A DNA stretch of 64,000 bases from Acidobacteriota bacterium. Its GTDB lineage: Bacteria > Acidobacteriota > Blastocatellia > Pyrinomonadales > Pyrinomonadaceae. The stretch spans positions 1 through 64,000 of the forward strand of contig JAOAPY010000008.1 in NCBI GenBank assembly GCA_025463135.1, given 5' to 3'. Both the position numbers and the translations under genes were made by a program. This document shows positions 26,301 to 35,333 of this stretch, piece by piece. Numbering within the stretch: the first letter of the stretch is position 1; every line of letters begins with the position of its first letter. The notes under the pieces were generated by a model. The model made no database searches and was not told the origin of the DNA. It was given only the letters and a program-made list of their open reading frames with translations.

Positions 26301-26933
26301 ATGAAGTTAATGAGCAGAGCGTTGGTCGCCCTCACGACCCTTTCAATGTTCAGCATCACCCTCGCAGGTAGTACCACACCCGATAAAGCGCTTGAAGAAA
26401 TTGCTTCCTATCGCCAATGGACCCGCATCAATCCGAAGCCTTTGCTGGTGGAGTTTCCTTCGGCGGGCGGTTGATTTTCGATATCCGGACCAGTCGGTGA
26501 CTGGTCACTACGACCAACCACGTCGGTTACCACCAGACTTCTGCTGGAAGGGGATAACATATACGTCGGGCGGCGACCGATTAAAGAGATTCCCAAACGC
26601 GATCCAAAGCATGACGGCAGCAGTTTTGGCGTGGTGTGGGTCAACAATATCGGGCGCGAGGCGATGACTTCTGAAAAGCCCGCTAAGTTCCCCTTGGGCT
26701 CGGTAATCGTACGCGAGAAATTCAAGCGCCAGGACGATACTCAACCGGAACTGGTGGCCGTAATGGTCAAGCGCGGTGCCGGCTTCAGTCCTAAAAGTGG
26801 GGATTGGGAATACTTACTGATCAACGGTGAGCTAACCAGGACTCGCGATCGGCAAAAGAAAGGCAGCTGCAGCGCTTGTCATTCTCAGCAGGAAGCCCGG
26901 GATTTTGTCTTCCCAGTTACGATTACGAAATAG
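26301..26933 (+). pseudogene. Cytochrome P460-like heme protein, interrupted by an in-frame TGA
   Basis: The frame starts with ATG 26301 (after GGAGGATCGGCCC) and a signal peptide (MKLMSRALVALTTLSMFSITLAG), then SYRQWTRINPKPLLVEF. A TGA at 26472-26474 interrupts it, but the same frame is open again to TAG 26931-26933. The second half has VVWVNNIGREAM, KFPLGSVIVREKF and the c-type heme site CSACH near the end, as in cytochrome P460 domains. The region around the stop (about 26460-26600) fits the family poorly, so a pair of frame errors or a genuine nonsense mutation is likely. A selenocysteine reading is not supported: no Cys is expected there. Confidence 0.65.
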
Positions 26934-26976
26934 TCCGGATCAAAACGTTTGGTAAAGCCCCTTCGTTGAACCCCGT

Positions 26977-27083
26977 CCGTTTAGAAGGTGCACTTGTGCG
27001 CCGCCGGCGTGCCATACTCAATCTGCGACGAACTTCTCTTGTACGCAGGCGGACAAGTCCGACGGACCCTTCGTTCTCTAAAC
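26977..27083. repeat. Palindromic repeat, family A
   Basis: Starts ccgtttagaaggtgcacttgtgcgc and ends cggacaagtccg ... ttctctaaac. It lies in front of the alcohol dehydrogenase gene, where the frame runs through it but is unlikely to be translated. Confidence 0.6.
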
Positions 27084-27127
27084 AACATGGCTTGCAATCG
27101 GAAACGAAAAACCTACAATCGCCAGTC

Positions 27128-28156
27128 ATGAAAGCAGTCATCTTCCGTCAACACGGCGGCCCGGAAGTCCTCGAGCCCGCCGAGGTTCCTGAACCAAAGC
27201 ACAAGGCCAACGAGGTCCTGGTCGAGGTGCGCGCCTGCGCCTTGAATCATCTCGATGTCTGGGTACGGGGCGGGTTGCCCGGTGTCAGTATTCCGCTACC
27301 GCACATCCTCGGCGACGACATCGCCGGCGTTGTCAGAGAAGCGGGCGAGCTTGTTAACTGGGTCAAGCCCGGGGACGAAGTTATGTTACATCCCGGTGTC
27401 TCCTGTGGGCATTGCGCCGCCTGCCTTCGCGGCCAGGATAATTTCTGCCCCGAGTATGACATTCTCGGTTATCGTCGCGACGGCGGTTATGCAGAGCTGG
27501 TAGCGGCTCCCGGCACGAACGTAATTCCAAAACCAAAATCAATCAACTGGACAGAAGCCGCGGCCCTGCCGCTGGTGACTGTGACTGCCTGGCACATGCT
27601 GGTCACGCGTGCCAACCTGCAGCCGGGCGAAGACGTTCTTATTCACGCAGCCGGCAGCGGCGTCGGTTCTATTGCGATTCAGATTGCCAAACTTCGTGGT
27701 GCGCGCGTCATTGCCACCGCGGGCTCAGATGAAAAGTTAGCGAAGGCAAAGGAGCTCGGCGCCGATGAACTGATCAACTACTCGCGCGCGGATTGGCCCA
27801 AAGAGGTTAAGCGATTGACGGATCGGCAAGGGGTGGACGTGGTCTTTGAACATACCGGCGCCGAAACCTGGCCCGGCTCGATTGCCTCCATGAAAAATGG
27901 CGGTCGCCTGGTCACTTGCGGGGCCACCAGCGGCTTTGACGCGCGTACGGATCTGCGGCAGATTTTTTATCGCCAGTTGACGATCCTGGGATCGTTTATG
28001 GGTTCAAAGGCTGAGCTGCTCGAAGCTATGAAGTTCGTCGAGCGAGGAGCGATTCGCGCCGTGATCGATCAGAGTATGCCGCTTGCTGAGGCGCGACGCG
28101 CGCATGAATTGATCGAGAATCGCGTGCAATTCGGTAAAGTTGTGTTGATTCCGTAA
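27128..28156 (+). CDS. Zinc-type alcohol dehydrogenase / quinone oxidoreductase family protein
   Basis: 342 residues from the ATG at 27128; the longer upstream frame only translates a repeat. The MDR fold begins MKAVIFRQHGGPEVLE. Structural zinc ligands C93, C96, C99 and C107 are present (CGHCAACLRGQDNFC), C37 could be a catalytic-zinc ligand, and HAAGSGVGSIAIQIAKLRGA binds NAD(P)H. The N-terminal PEVLE is typical of quinone oxidoreductases while the zinc loop is typical of alcohol dehydrogenases. Substrate not known. Confidence 0.9.
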   Translation: MKAVIFRQHGGPEVLEPAEVPEPKHKANEVLVEVRACALNHLDVWVRGGLPGVSIPLPHILGDDIAGVVREAGELVNWVKPGDEVMLHPGVSCGHCAACLRGQDNFCPEYDILGYRRDGGYAELVAAPGTNVIPKPKSINWTEAAALPLVTVTAWHMLVTRANLQPGEDVLIHAAGSGVGSIAIQIAKLRGARVIATAGSDEKLAKAKELGADELINYSRADWPKEVKRLTDRQGVDVVFEHTGAETWPGSIASMKNGGRLVTCGATSGFDARTDLRQIFYRQLTILGSFMGSKAELLEAMKFVERGAIRAVIDQSMPLAEARRAHELIENRVQFGKVVLIP

Positions 28157-28230
28157 CTGGCTGTTTCTTGCACCGATATTTGTGAGATTGGTTTGGACGC
28201 ACTTTGTGAACCCTTGGGCTTCTCTCATTC

Positions 28231-28376
28231 ACACCCCGTTTAAACGGGGTGGCCAGAGTCACCTGCTTATTCATAACCGTTTCAACGGTTTACTTACTTG
28301 ATCGAAAACCAGAAACCGTTGAAACGGTTAGCAAATCAATTTGGGTATCCCAGTCACCCGGTCTAAACCGGGTGTG
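28231..28376. repeat. Nested set of four short palindromes
   Basis: cacaccccgtttaaacgggg (28233 on), aaccgtttcaacggtt, aaccgttgaaacggtt, and acccggtctaaaccgggt at the end. Outer and inner palindromes are arranged symmetrically, so the whole 145 bp can fold as a cross. It lies between two converging genes. Confidence 0.65.
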
Positions 28377-28395
28377 AATAAGAGGGACGACCTCC

Positions 28396-28794
28396 TCACT
28401 TTCGCGAGTAGTCCTCGACCACAAACCGCTTCTTCAACAGACTCAGGTTCCCCTGCTCCAGATCAAAGTTCGTCCCCCCGATCACTTTCTTTCCTTCATC
28501 GGTCGTGACCCAGTCGACCACCTGCGGTGCAGTGGTCCGCAGATAGGCAGCATCGTCCTTATCCAGTGGCTTACCGTCCTTGCGTGAGAAAACCCAGACA
28601 TAAGTAAACTGGCTGTTGCGAACATACTGCATGTCGCGTTCAAAGGCCGAGCGTGGCGTTGGTTCGCTTTTGCTTTGAGACGGTGAGCTTTCGGTTGGGG
28701 GTGTGGCAACGTTGTTTCCGTTTCGCTTGCATCCGGCAAACAAGAGTATCAACCCGACCAGGGCAAGAGCACAGATTCTATTGGTAAATTTCAT
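28396..28794 (-). CDS. Small lipoprotein, unknown function
   Basis: About 132 residues from ATG 28794 (an ATG at 28803 is equally possible). The signal ends in a lipobox (LILLFAGCKR), so the protein is anchored by a lipidated Cys. A Ser/Pro/Thr-rich linker follows and then a small domain with FTYVWVFSRKDGKPLDKDDAAYL and VVDWVTTDEGKKVIGG. The longer frame upstream translates a family A repeat and is not used. No known family. Confidence 0.75.
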   Translation of the reverse strand: MKFTNRICALALVGLILLFAGCKRNGNNVATPPTESSPSQSKSEPTPRSAFERDMQYVRNSQFTYVWVFSRKDGKPLDKDDAAYLRTTAPQVVDWVTTDEGKKVIGGTNFDLEQGNLSLLKKRFVVEDYSRK

Positions 28795-28865
28795 TGTCGA
28801 CATTTTAAGCCCAGAAACCGCCAAACCCAAACTTCTTAGGTGCGAGCCATATCGCATAATGTTCC

Positions 28866-28977
28866 CGCGCACCTGTGCGCCCGTTGAGTTATTAGGTTCA
28901 AGCAGCCCGACAAATTCCTTCACATTCAACTGGTTGAATCCTTCGTGAGTCAGGCGCACAAGTGCGCTCTCTAAACG
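28866..28977. repeat. Palindromic repeat, family A
   Basis: gcgcacctgtgcgc at the left and ggcgcacaagtgcgctctctaaacg at the right, with an unrelated 60-base middle. Confidence 0.6.
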
Positions 28978-29027
28978 AAGCAATATACGTTTCGTTCCCT
29001 CTCCATGCGTTCATCCGAGCCCTCCAC

Positions 29028-30725
29028 TCACCCGCCGTTATCGTCTTCTTCATCCCCGCTTTCATCGATATTATTTTGGTCATTCTGATCAGGGGGTGGT
29101 TCAAGCTTCTGATCGCGCAGATGGAGCACCGTACAATCTTCGTCTTCATAAACAACTTCGAACCACCCGCTGTCCAGCGCATTGTTATAGAAGTCGGAGT
29201 GGATTTTCGTATTGTCGGTAAAGACGTAGTGTGAACCAAACCGATCGCGAATCAACGGTCCCGGATCTTTTTCTTTGCCCAGCGTGATCCGATCGTAGAG
29301 GCGCGATAGCTCGTTACTTCGATCGTAGAGATAGGTCGGATCCAGACCTGAGACGTAACGATGGGTCGGATCGAAATAGAACATTCGCGGAAAATCGTCC
29401 CAGTCCGTGTTAAAGACAATTTCACCCGCGGGCACATTCGAGCGCACCCATTGCATACCGGCTTTGTAATACTCGGGCGGCTCGCTGTCCGCGATATCTT
29501 TGATAGTGACACGCAAGTTCGCTCCCAGCACCATCGCCAGAATAATCGCGACGATGGCGGCCGCCAGCCATTCCCATAACTCTCGTCGCTGGCTCTTACG
29601 CGCGACCACAGGATGTTCGTGCACGTCAAGAAAAGGCTGCAGCTCGTCGAGCATGTCATTGGACAGCGTGGTAAAGGCAGAGCGCGCCCCGTCGAGCCAG
29701 GGCTGCACTGAAAACGCCGCAAACAGGATCGCAAAAGGTGGCCAGTATTCGGCAATCCGCCGCCAGCGCGCATTCAATATCATCAACAACGTCGCGAGCA
29801 GGAGAAAATAGAGCGAGTGATGAGCACGCTTGCGGTCGGCCGGATCAAAGGCGACGTAACCCACCACCATCGCCACACAGGCGACCGCAGAGTTACACAG
29901 AAATTCCCAGGATGTATATGGGTACCACTCCTGGCCCACCTTGGTTGAGAAATTGCCCAGCGTCAGTTTGATCTTCAGATGTTCGTAAAAGAGGGCCAGG
30001 TTATGTGGAAAGTAAGGATTGATAACAAAACCCGCGACCACACCGATCAGCACGAAGGCGACCGGTCGCCACTCAAAACGCTGCTCGCTCCAGCCAATGA
30101 CAATGCACCAGATGACAGCCGCGGCCAGCAGCAGCACAAACATGTCGTAGGTCAGCGTGAAGACGAACGACAGCGGCATGAGCAACCAGTACTTTTTACG
30201 AAATAGAAGCCAGCTGCCGATGATCAGATAGATGATCGCAAACGGCGGGGCCTTGGCCATATTCAGCCGAAAGAGGAATGGTGTGGAGCACGCCAGCAGG
30301 GCCACCAGCCAGACCAGTGCAAAGCGGATACGATTGCGGACCAGAAACCAATAGCACGAGAACACTGCCATGACGGCAAAGAGCAGTGAAGCCACTTTGG
30401 CGCCCAGGCGCAAATCGCGAAACCAGGTGAAAGGAATCTGAAAAACGTGAAAGAGAAAATGATGGTCAACATAGTCCCTGGAATTAAGCGTGGTGAGCGG
30501 CAACCAGATAAACCGGGGAAGATGATGAGCGCGCAACCCCTCCCATAACAGCCGGCTCCACATGATGTGGTAATACCCGTCGTAGTCGCCGCAACAAATA
30601 CTTTTAGTGGAAAACTGCAGCGGCCACAGCACCAGCGTAATGCCAACGGCGCCCGTGAGCAGCAGTGCCGCACGAATGGCTGACTCTGATCGAATAAAGC
30701 CGCTCAGCTTTGGCGAGAATTTCAT
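29028..30725 (-). CDS. Polytopic membrane protein, GT-C/STT3-like glycosyltransferase candidate
   Basis: 565 residues with about 10-11 membrane segments in the first 400, followed by a soluble domain and an acidic tail (ESGDEEDDNGG). Two loop motifs resemble GT-C glycosyltransferases, above all oligosaccharyltransferase STT3/AglB: an acidic D47-x-D49 with GDYDGYYHIMW after the first span, and YVDHHFLFHVF (D87-H-H) after the next. The soluble part has GEIVFNTDWDDFPRMFYFDP. This assignment is by motif position only. The ATG has no evident ribosome-binding site. Confidence 0.6.
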   Translation of the reverse strand: MKFSPKLSGFIRSESAIRAALLLTGAVGITLVLWPLQFSTKSICCGDYDGYYHIMWSRLLWEGLRAHHLPRFIWLPLTTLNSRDYVDHHFLFHVFQIPFTWFRDLRLGAKVASLLFAVMAVFSCYWFLVRNRIRFALVWLVALLACSTPFLFRLNMAKAPPFAIIYLIIGSWLLFRKKYWLLMPLSFVFTLTYDMFVLLLAAAVIWCIVIGWSEQRFEWRPVAFVLIGVVAGFVINPYFPHNLALFYEHLKIKLTLGNFSTKVGQEWYPYTSWEFLCNSAVACVAMVVGYVAFDPADRKRAHHSLYFLLLATLLMILNARWRRIAEYWPPFAILFAAFSVQPWLDGARSAFTTLSNDMLDELQPFLDVHEHPVVARKSQRRELWEWLAAAIVAIILAMVLGANLRVTIKDIADSEPPEYYKAGMQWVRSNVPAGEIVFNTDWDDFPRMFYFDPTHRYVSGLDPTYLYDRSNELSRLYDRITLGKEKDPGPLIRDRFGSHYVFTDNTKIHSDFYNNALDSGWFEVVYEDEDCTVLHLRDQKLEPPPDQNDQNNIDESGDEEDDNGG

Positions 30726-30750
30726 TTATTAAGGAGTCACTAAATGCGAG

Positions 30751-31287
30751 TCACGATTGACCTCGCAAGCGCTCGAGAAGCTGAAACAAGACATTCGGAT
30801 CGATAGGCTTGGTCAGATGGGCCGTGAAACCGGATTGCAGGGAGCGTTCGCGATCGTCGTATCTGGAAAAACCGGTCACCGCTACCAGGGGAACGGATTC
30901 ATAGCCGGGTATCGCGCGCAGGGCCCGGGCCAGTTCGTAGCCGTCCATTTGCGGCATTCCAATGTCCGAGACAATCACATCAAAGTGAGCGCACCGGGCA
31001 ACTTCAATGGCACTCTGAGCTGAATGGGAGGTGATCACTTCATAGCCGGCCAGGGTGAGAAAGGTCGATAGCATCTCAGTAACATCGGCAACGTCGTCGA
31101 CGACCAGCGCCCGAGGTTTGGCCTCTTTATCGTGCGGCGAGTCTTCGTCAAAACCGGGAAGGAGATCGTCAGAGAATCTATCCCGATCCAGGGGCTGAAA
31201 AAAGTTCGAAACATGAGAGGGAATGAATTGGACCCAAGGCGCGATCGAGCAGGCTTCAGACACCGAAACATAGTTGCACTTCATCAT
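30751..31287 (-). CDS. Stand-alone response-regulator receiver protein
   Basis: 178 residues. An N-terminal extension of about 55 residues without recognisable domain precedes a complete receiver domain: acidic pair in ALVVDDVADV, phosphoacceptor Asp108 (VIVSDIGMPQMDG), Thr in VAVTGFS, and Lys in LTKPID. No output domain is attached, so it works by protein-protein contact, as CheY-like or phosphorelay proteins do. No histidine kinase is next to it. Confidence 0.9.
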   Translation of the reverse strand: MMKCNYVSVSEACSIAPWVQFIPSHVSNFFQPLDRDRFSDDLLPGFDEDSPHDKEAKPRALVVDDVADVTEMLSTFLTLAGYEVITSHSAQSAIEVARCAHFDVIVSDIGMPQMDGYELARALRAIPGYESVPLVAVTGFSRYDDRERSLQSGFTAHLTKPIDPNVLFQLLERLRGQS

Positions 31288-31432
31288 TCAATCCCCTGTG
31301 GTTCGTTACTCCCGAGAATCCCGAATTGATTAGTTGGTCGCAATAATTTAGCCCAAATGAGGATTACTGTCCACGGATAGTTGACACTCATCAGTGGTAC
31401 TCCGGCTTTCGAATGGGAAGAAAATAAGTTCG

Positions 31433-31622
31433 TGCGGCCTTGCCGCCCCACAGTGCGGTAAGGCTCCGCCTTACCGTTGATGCTATTTTTCTTAAGAGGC
31501 TGTGCCTCCCCCTGAGCGGATGGAGGGCGCAGCCTCACAAAAAGAAATAGGATCATATTCTCGGTAAGGCATAGCCGGCATAGCCTTGCCGCACTGTGCG
31601 GCGGCACAGCCGCAGGAAACGA
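31433..31622. repeat. Composite of GC-rich inverted words (gcggccttgccgcc ... gccttgccgcactgtgcgg)
   Basis: Words ccgcacagtgcgg, ggtaaggctccgccttacc and ggtaaggcatagccggcatagcc pair with each other; gaggctgtgcctccccctgagcgg and its partner form an inner arm. A partial copy of element F follows at 31698-31726, just before the next gene. Nothing coding is seen in 31288-31735. Confidence 0.6.
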
Positions 31623-31735
31623 TAGGCCAGCATGATTGCCTCGCAAACACCTTCGGTGTATTTTGCTCGATAGACGGCAGGTATTGGCGGGTCAGCGACC
31701 CACCCGCTGACGCAGGTGGTACTGACAACTTTTTC

Positions 31736-32398
31736 ATGTATCCGACAGGAAATCTTTTTATTCCGGCTCCGCACGGGCAACTGGAAGCGATTCTTAAGCA
31801 GCCGCAGTTCGAGCCCGCGCTGGGCGTCGCGCTCGTTCTTCATCCGCACCCACTGGGCGGCGGTACGATGCACAATAAAGTTGTGTTCCGTGCGGCAAGC
31901 GCCTTGAACGATGCCGGCCTGTTAACTCTGCGCGTAAATTTTCGCGGGGTGGGCCGGAGTACCGGCATACATGACGAGGGCCGCGGCGAGCTTGATGATG
32001 TGCGAGTAGCGCTCGATTACCTGAGCGGAAAATATCCCGGCTTGCCAATCACATTGTGCGGGTTCTCGTTTGGCGCGCGCGTCGGTCTGGAAGTTGGCAT
32101 CGCCGACGCGCGTGTCGCTAACTTGATCAGTATCGGTACCCCCGTCGACAAGTATGATTTCGACTTCCTGACGAAGTGTCGCAAACCCATCCTGTTCGTT
32201 CACGGCAGTCGCGACGAGTTTGGTAATCCGGAAGGGTTGAAAAAATTGATTTCGCAACTTGACGCCGACCTCGACGTGGAACTTGTTGTTGTTGACAAAG
32301 CCGACCATTTTTTCAACGGCCATCTCGACGACCTGAAACAGGCGATAACTGACTGGGCTAAGAAAAGAATGCGCAGCAACGACCCAGCTAAGCCATGA
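31736..32398 (+). CDS. Alpha/beta hydrolase
   Basis: 220 residues from the ATG at 31736 (MYPTGNLFIPAPHGQLEAIL). The pattern is that of small dienelactone-hydrolase-like proteins: oxyanion region LHPHPLGGGTMHNKVV, nucleophile Ser111 in GFSFGA, acid in PILFVHGSRDEFG and His in KADHFFNG. Substrate unknown. The start lies directly behind a partial repeat F and no ribosome-binding site is visible. Its 3' end overlaps the converging DUF763 gene by 11 bases. Confidence 0.87.
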   Translation: MYPTGNLFIPAPHGQLEAILKQPQFEPALGVALVLHPHPLGGGTMHNKVVFRAASALNDAGLLTLRVNFRGVGRSTGIHDEGRGELDDVRVALDYLSGKYPGLPITLCGFSFGARVGLEVGIADARVANLISIGTPVDKYDFDFLTKCRKPILFVHGSRDEFGNPEGLKKLISQLDADLDVELVVVDKADHFFNGHLDDLKQAITDWAKKRMRSNDPAKP

Positions 32399-33500
32399 AG
32401 GGAAAATTTGCCTGGGGCTGCGCCCGGATTTCTACCGCGCGCACAAAACGTTCAAGCCGGCGAAAGCCGTCAAGTTTATCTTTATCGCCAACCTTAGCCG
32501 CGTCCAGCGAGGCGCGGAGAAACTCGATTGATTTATCGTAGGTCTTCAGGGGCACCGGAAAAGGATGGCCGTCCTTGCCGCCATGGGCGAAGGAAAACCG
32601 CGCGGGATCGGCAAAGCGCGTGGGCGAGCCGTGAACGACTTCAGCAACCAGGGCGAGCGATTGCAGCGTGCGCGGCCCCAGCTTTTCCAGAAGCAGCAGT
32701 TCCGCGAAGTCATGCAGGTCGCGTTCATAGGCAACGGCGAGCACGGCTCCCAGTCGTTTCAAATCCACGTTGGCCTCGCGAACTTCGTGATGCGCGGGCA
32801 TTCGTAAATGGCGCGCGGCGCTCAGAGTCTTTTCCGGAGGTTCGTGCGCGATGTCCAGCAGGGCGCCCTGCGCCGGCTTCGCTCCCGCCGCGACCAAATT
32901 CATGATCGTGCCCTGATTCTCGCCAACTATTCCGGTGTGTGGTTCGGCAACAAAGTCACGGACCGTCGCTGAGTGCCAGTGATAGCGGCGCGCCATGCCC
33001 CTCTGATCGCTCAATCCCTGCTGCACCACGGCCCACTCACCCGTGGATGTAACGACGAAGGTGTGAAGATAGATTTGAAAGCCGTCGGCGATCGCGTTGT
33101 TGTCGATGCGCGCAGTGAGCCGGCTGTTGCGGACCAGGGCTTCGCCGTCAAACCCGCGATGCTCGGCAATAGATCTCAGTTCCTGTGGCGTGTTTCGCGC
33201 GAACCTGCCGCGACCGCCGCAGATGTAAATACCAAGTTCATGCGCTCGCGGAGTAAGGCCGCGTTTGAGCGCCCACATGACCGAGGTAGTGATCCCCGAA
33301 GAGTGCCAGTCCATGCCCATTACCGCGCCCAGGGCCTGAAACCAAAAGGGATCGCTCAGGCGCGAGAGAAATGCAGAGGTACCGTAGTCGTGAACAATGG
33401 TTTCCGTTATCGCCGTGCCCAGTTTGGTCATCCGCTCTGTTAGCCAGTGCGGCACTCGGCCACCGTGGAGCGGAAGATCTGCAATACCTGATCGTTTCAT
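32388..33500 (-). CDS. DUF763 family protein
   Basis: 370 residues covering the full domain. The opening MKRSGIADLPLHGGRVPHWL and the motif DPFWFQALGAVMGMDWHSSGITT are typical of DUF763. Function is not established; the family is common in archaea and scattered bacteria. His and Asp/Glu are well represented, for example ARRYHWHS and VGENQGTIMNLVA. No genetic partner is evident. Confidence 0.9.
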   Translation of the reverse strand: MKRSGIADLPLHGGRVPHWLTERMTKLGTAITETIVHDYGTSAFLSRLSDPFWFQALGAVMGMDWHSSGITTSVMWALKRGLTPRAHELGIYICGGRGRFARNTPQELRSIAEHRGFDGEALVRNSRLTARIDNNAIADGFQIYLHTFVVTSTGEWAVVQQGLSDQRGMARRYHWHSATVRDFVAEPHTGIVGENQGTIMNLVAAGAKPAQGALLDIAHEPPEKTLSAARHLRMPAHHEVREANVDLKRLGAVLAVAYERDLHDFAELLLLEKLGPRTLQSLALVAEVVHGSPTRFADPARFSFAHGGKDGHPFPVPLKTYDKSIEFLRASLDAAKVGDKDKLDGFRRLERFVRAVEIRAQPQANFPFMA

Positions 33501-33570
33501 GATCTTAAATGAGGGTAGGGCCCAAATCTGTTTTTTACACCCTGCCTAATTGTGTCCGGTTGGCAACCTT

Positions 33571-34467
33571 TCATGGACCCAGACGACAGCGGCAAGGGAA
33601 GGTGGGATCGCCCAATTCTACCTGCAAGGTGGTGTGTTCAATCCCGAACCTCTGGTGCAACTCGTTTGCGGTCCTCGCCAGCAGCGCGTCATCGCAAACG
33701 GCCTGTGCCATGACGACGTGCGCAGTCAACGCGGCTTCGGTCGTGCTCACGCCCCAAACATGCAGGTCATGAACATCAACGCAGGTCGGCAAACCTGCCA
33801 GATATTCTTTGACACCCTTCATGTCTATTCCCTCAGGCACGGCATCAAGCGCCAGATTCACCGCGTCACGCAACAGTCCCCAGGTTCCATAGACAATAAA
33901 GACAACGATCACCAGACTGACAACCGGATCGAGCCAGAACCATCCGGTTCCCAAAATTGCCACGCCGGCCAGCACCACGCCCAGCGAGATAAGGGCGTCG
34001 CCGGCCATGTGGACAAAGGCCCCGCGAATATTCAAATCACCTTTGCGGCCCGACACGAACATGAGGGCAGTCCCCGCGTTTATGAGCACGCCGATTGAGG
34101 CCACCCAAATCACCGCTGCTTCCTTGATTGGACCAGGCTGATTGAGGCGATGCATGGCTTCCCAGGCAATAGCGCCGACACCGATCAGCAGGACCGCCGC
34201 ATTGATAAGCGCCGCCAGGATTGAGGAACGGCGAAATCCGTAGGTGCGTTCGGGTGTCGGCCCGCGGCGAGCGAGAATCATTGCTCCCCAGGCCAGCACC
34301 AGACCCAGCACGTCGCTGAGGTTATGTCCGGCATCGGCCACCAGCGCCAGGGAATGAGAGAGGTGCCCGTAAACGGCTTCGATAATCACAAAGCCCGAAT
34401 TTAGCGCGACGCCAATGGCAAAGGCGCGTCCATAATTTGACGAGGCATGATTATGTCCCTGTCCCAT
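33571..34467 (-). CDS. Cation diffusion facilitator (Zn/Co/Cd efflux)
   Basis: 298 residues from the ATG at 34467 (MGQGHNHASS); a TTG six codons earlier is possible. Six membrane segments and a cytoplasmic C-terminal domain. Metal-binding sites: HSLALVADAGHNLSDVLG in TM2 and HMAGDALISLGVV in TM5 (the H/D-x3-D pairs); the C-terminal domain has VDVHDLHVWGVS. It exports divalent cations in exchange for protons. It follows the DUF2277 gene by 35 bases. Confidence 0.93.
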   Translation of the reverse strand: MGQGHNHASSNYGRAFAIGVALNSGFVIIEAVYGHLSHSLALVADAGHNLSDVLGLVLAWGAMILARRGPTPERTYGFRRSSILAALINAAVLLIGVGAIAWEAMHRLNQPGPIKEAAVIWVASIGVLINAGTALMFVSGRKGDLNIRGAFVHMAGDALISLGVVLAGVAILGTGWFWLDPVVSLVIVVFIVYGTWGLLRDAVNLALDAVPEGIDMKGVKEYLAGLPTCVDVHDLHVWGVSTTEAALTAHVVMAQAVCDDALLARTANELHQRFGIEHTTLQVELGDPTFPCRCRLGP

Positions 34468-34502
34468 ACTTTCTTCTTGAGTCAAACCAACAGAGGGCTA
34501 TA

Positions 34503-34781
34503 TCAAGCGTCCGCCGAGCGAAAACGTTCCGCGGTCCTGGCGCGGGCCTTTGCCGCTTCAACCTGGCGGTCCCTTGGAGGAGCATTTGAGACCAGAGATT
34601 GCAGCAGCTCGTGGGCTGCGAGTGCAACCTGATCCACGGCGCGATTAAAAGCGAGCTCATTGGCCTTTGAAGGTTTGGTAAAGCCGCTGAGTTTGCGTAC
34701 GAATTGCAGCGAGGAGGCCTGAATTTCTTCGTTCGTTGCCGGCGGTTTGAAGTTGTGCAGGGTCTTGATGTTTCGACACAT
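34503..34781 (-). CDS. DUF2277 family protein
   Basis: 92 residues from ATG 34781 (MCRNIKTLHNFKPPATNEEI), with GAGGTG ten bases upstream; the in-frame GTG before it is part of that site. The sequence matches DUF2277 throughout: SSLQFVRKLSGFTKPSKANELAFNRAVD and NAPPRDRQVEAAKARARTAERF. No function is known. It is probably co-transcribed with the cation efflux gene. Confidence 0.9.
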   Translation of the reverse strand: MCRNIKTLHNFKPPATNEEIQASSLQFVRKLSGFTKPSKANELAFNRAVDQVALAAHELLQSLVSNAPPRDRQVEAAKARARTAERFRSADA

Positions 34782-34924
34782 AAAACTTTTCACCTCAAAT
34801 TAGAGCTACTGGCTGGCCCGCGCTTACAAATTCATTATCACAGAGCGGCGAGGCGCCGGAGCCCGAGCTTTCAATATCAATTTATCATTATCAATTAACA
34901 AACAAGAAGCTGCAGTGAGCATCA

Positions 34925-35023
34925 GGTAGTGGTGCAGTTTCGCGGCAAATGTCCGACAAACTTTAGTTTGTCGCGGCGTTACGACAAGCAAAAGCTCATC
35001 GGACATCAAACTGCACCAGTACC
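34925..35023. repeat. Composite repeat C, about 100 bp, copy 1
   Basis: An inverted copy of the element at 61122-61223. Order: gtggtgcagtttcgcggcaaat, the palindrome gacaaactttagtttgtc, gcggcgttacgacaagcaaaa, gctcatcggacatcaaactg, caccagtacc. A fragment (aatcaaactgcaccactacc) is at 39620-39640. The rest of 34782-35333 has no gene I can support. Confidence 0.8.
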
Positions 35024-35333
35024 TGAGCATCAAGTACGGAAGTGTCGAGGTGCGAATGTCCCGCCGGTTGATGGTAGTGTGCGGTTTTGCGATTATTCGA
35101 ACACCGCCCTGCGCTTGAGAACTCTGGTTACAGAACCGGGAGCGTGTAGCGACCTGATCCAACCTCCCTTACTTGTTAGTTGCTCATTACAGATTTGATA
35201 TCATCCGTTATGCTATGCGCAACGAGCGGCCCACACCAGCCGTCTCTTCGATCGCGTGGCCGTTACGAATGAGGTCTGTCTGACGAATCGGCAGAAACTG
35301 ATCTGGCTGATCGTCATGCTCGCAATCCAACCT

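Noticed and set aside
26472-26474. UGA in the cytochrome P460-like gene as a third selenocysteine codon
   Set aside because: No Cys is expected at this place, no positionally matching hairpin was found, and the sequence right after the UGA fits the family poorly.
26876-27127. 84-codon N-terminal extension of the alcohol dehydrogenase
   Set aside because: It translates the end of the P460-like gene in another frame and a family A repeat; the MDR fold begins exactly at ATG 27128.
30744-30806. Plus-strand ATG with a good AAGGAG between the GT-C-like and response-regulator genes
   Set aside because: The frame ends after about 20 codons and overlaps the response-regulator gene antisense; no sign of a real gene.
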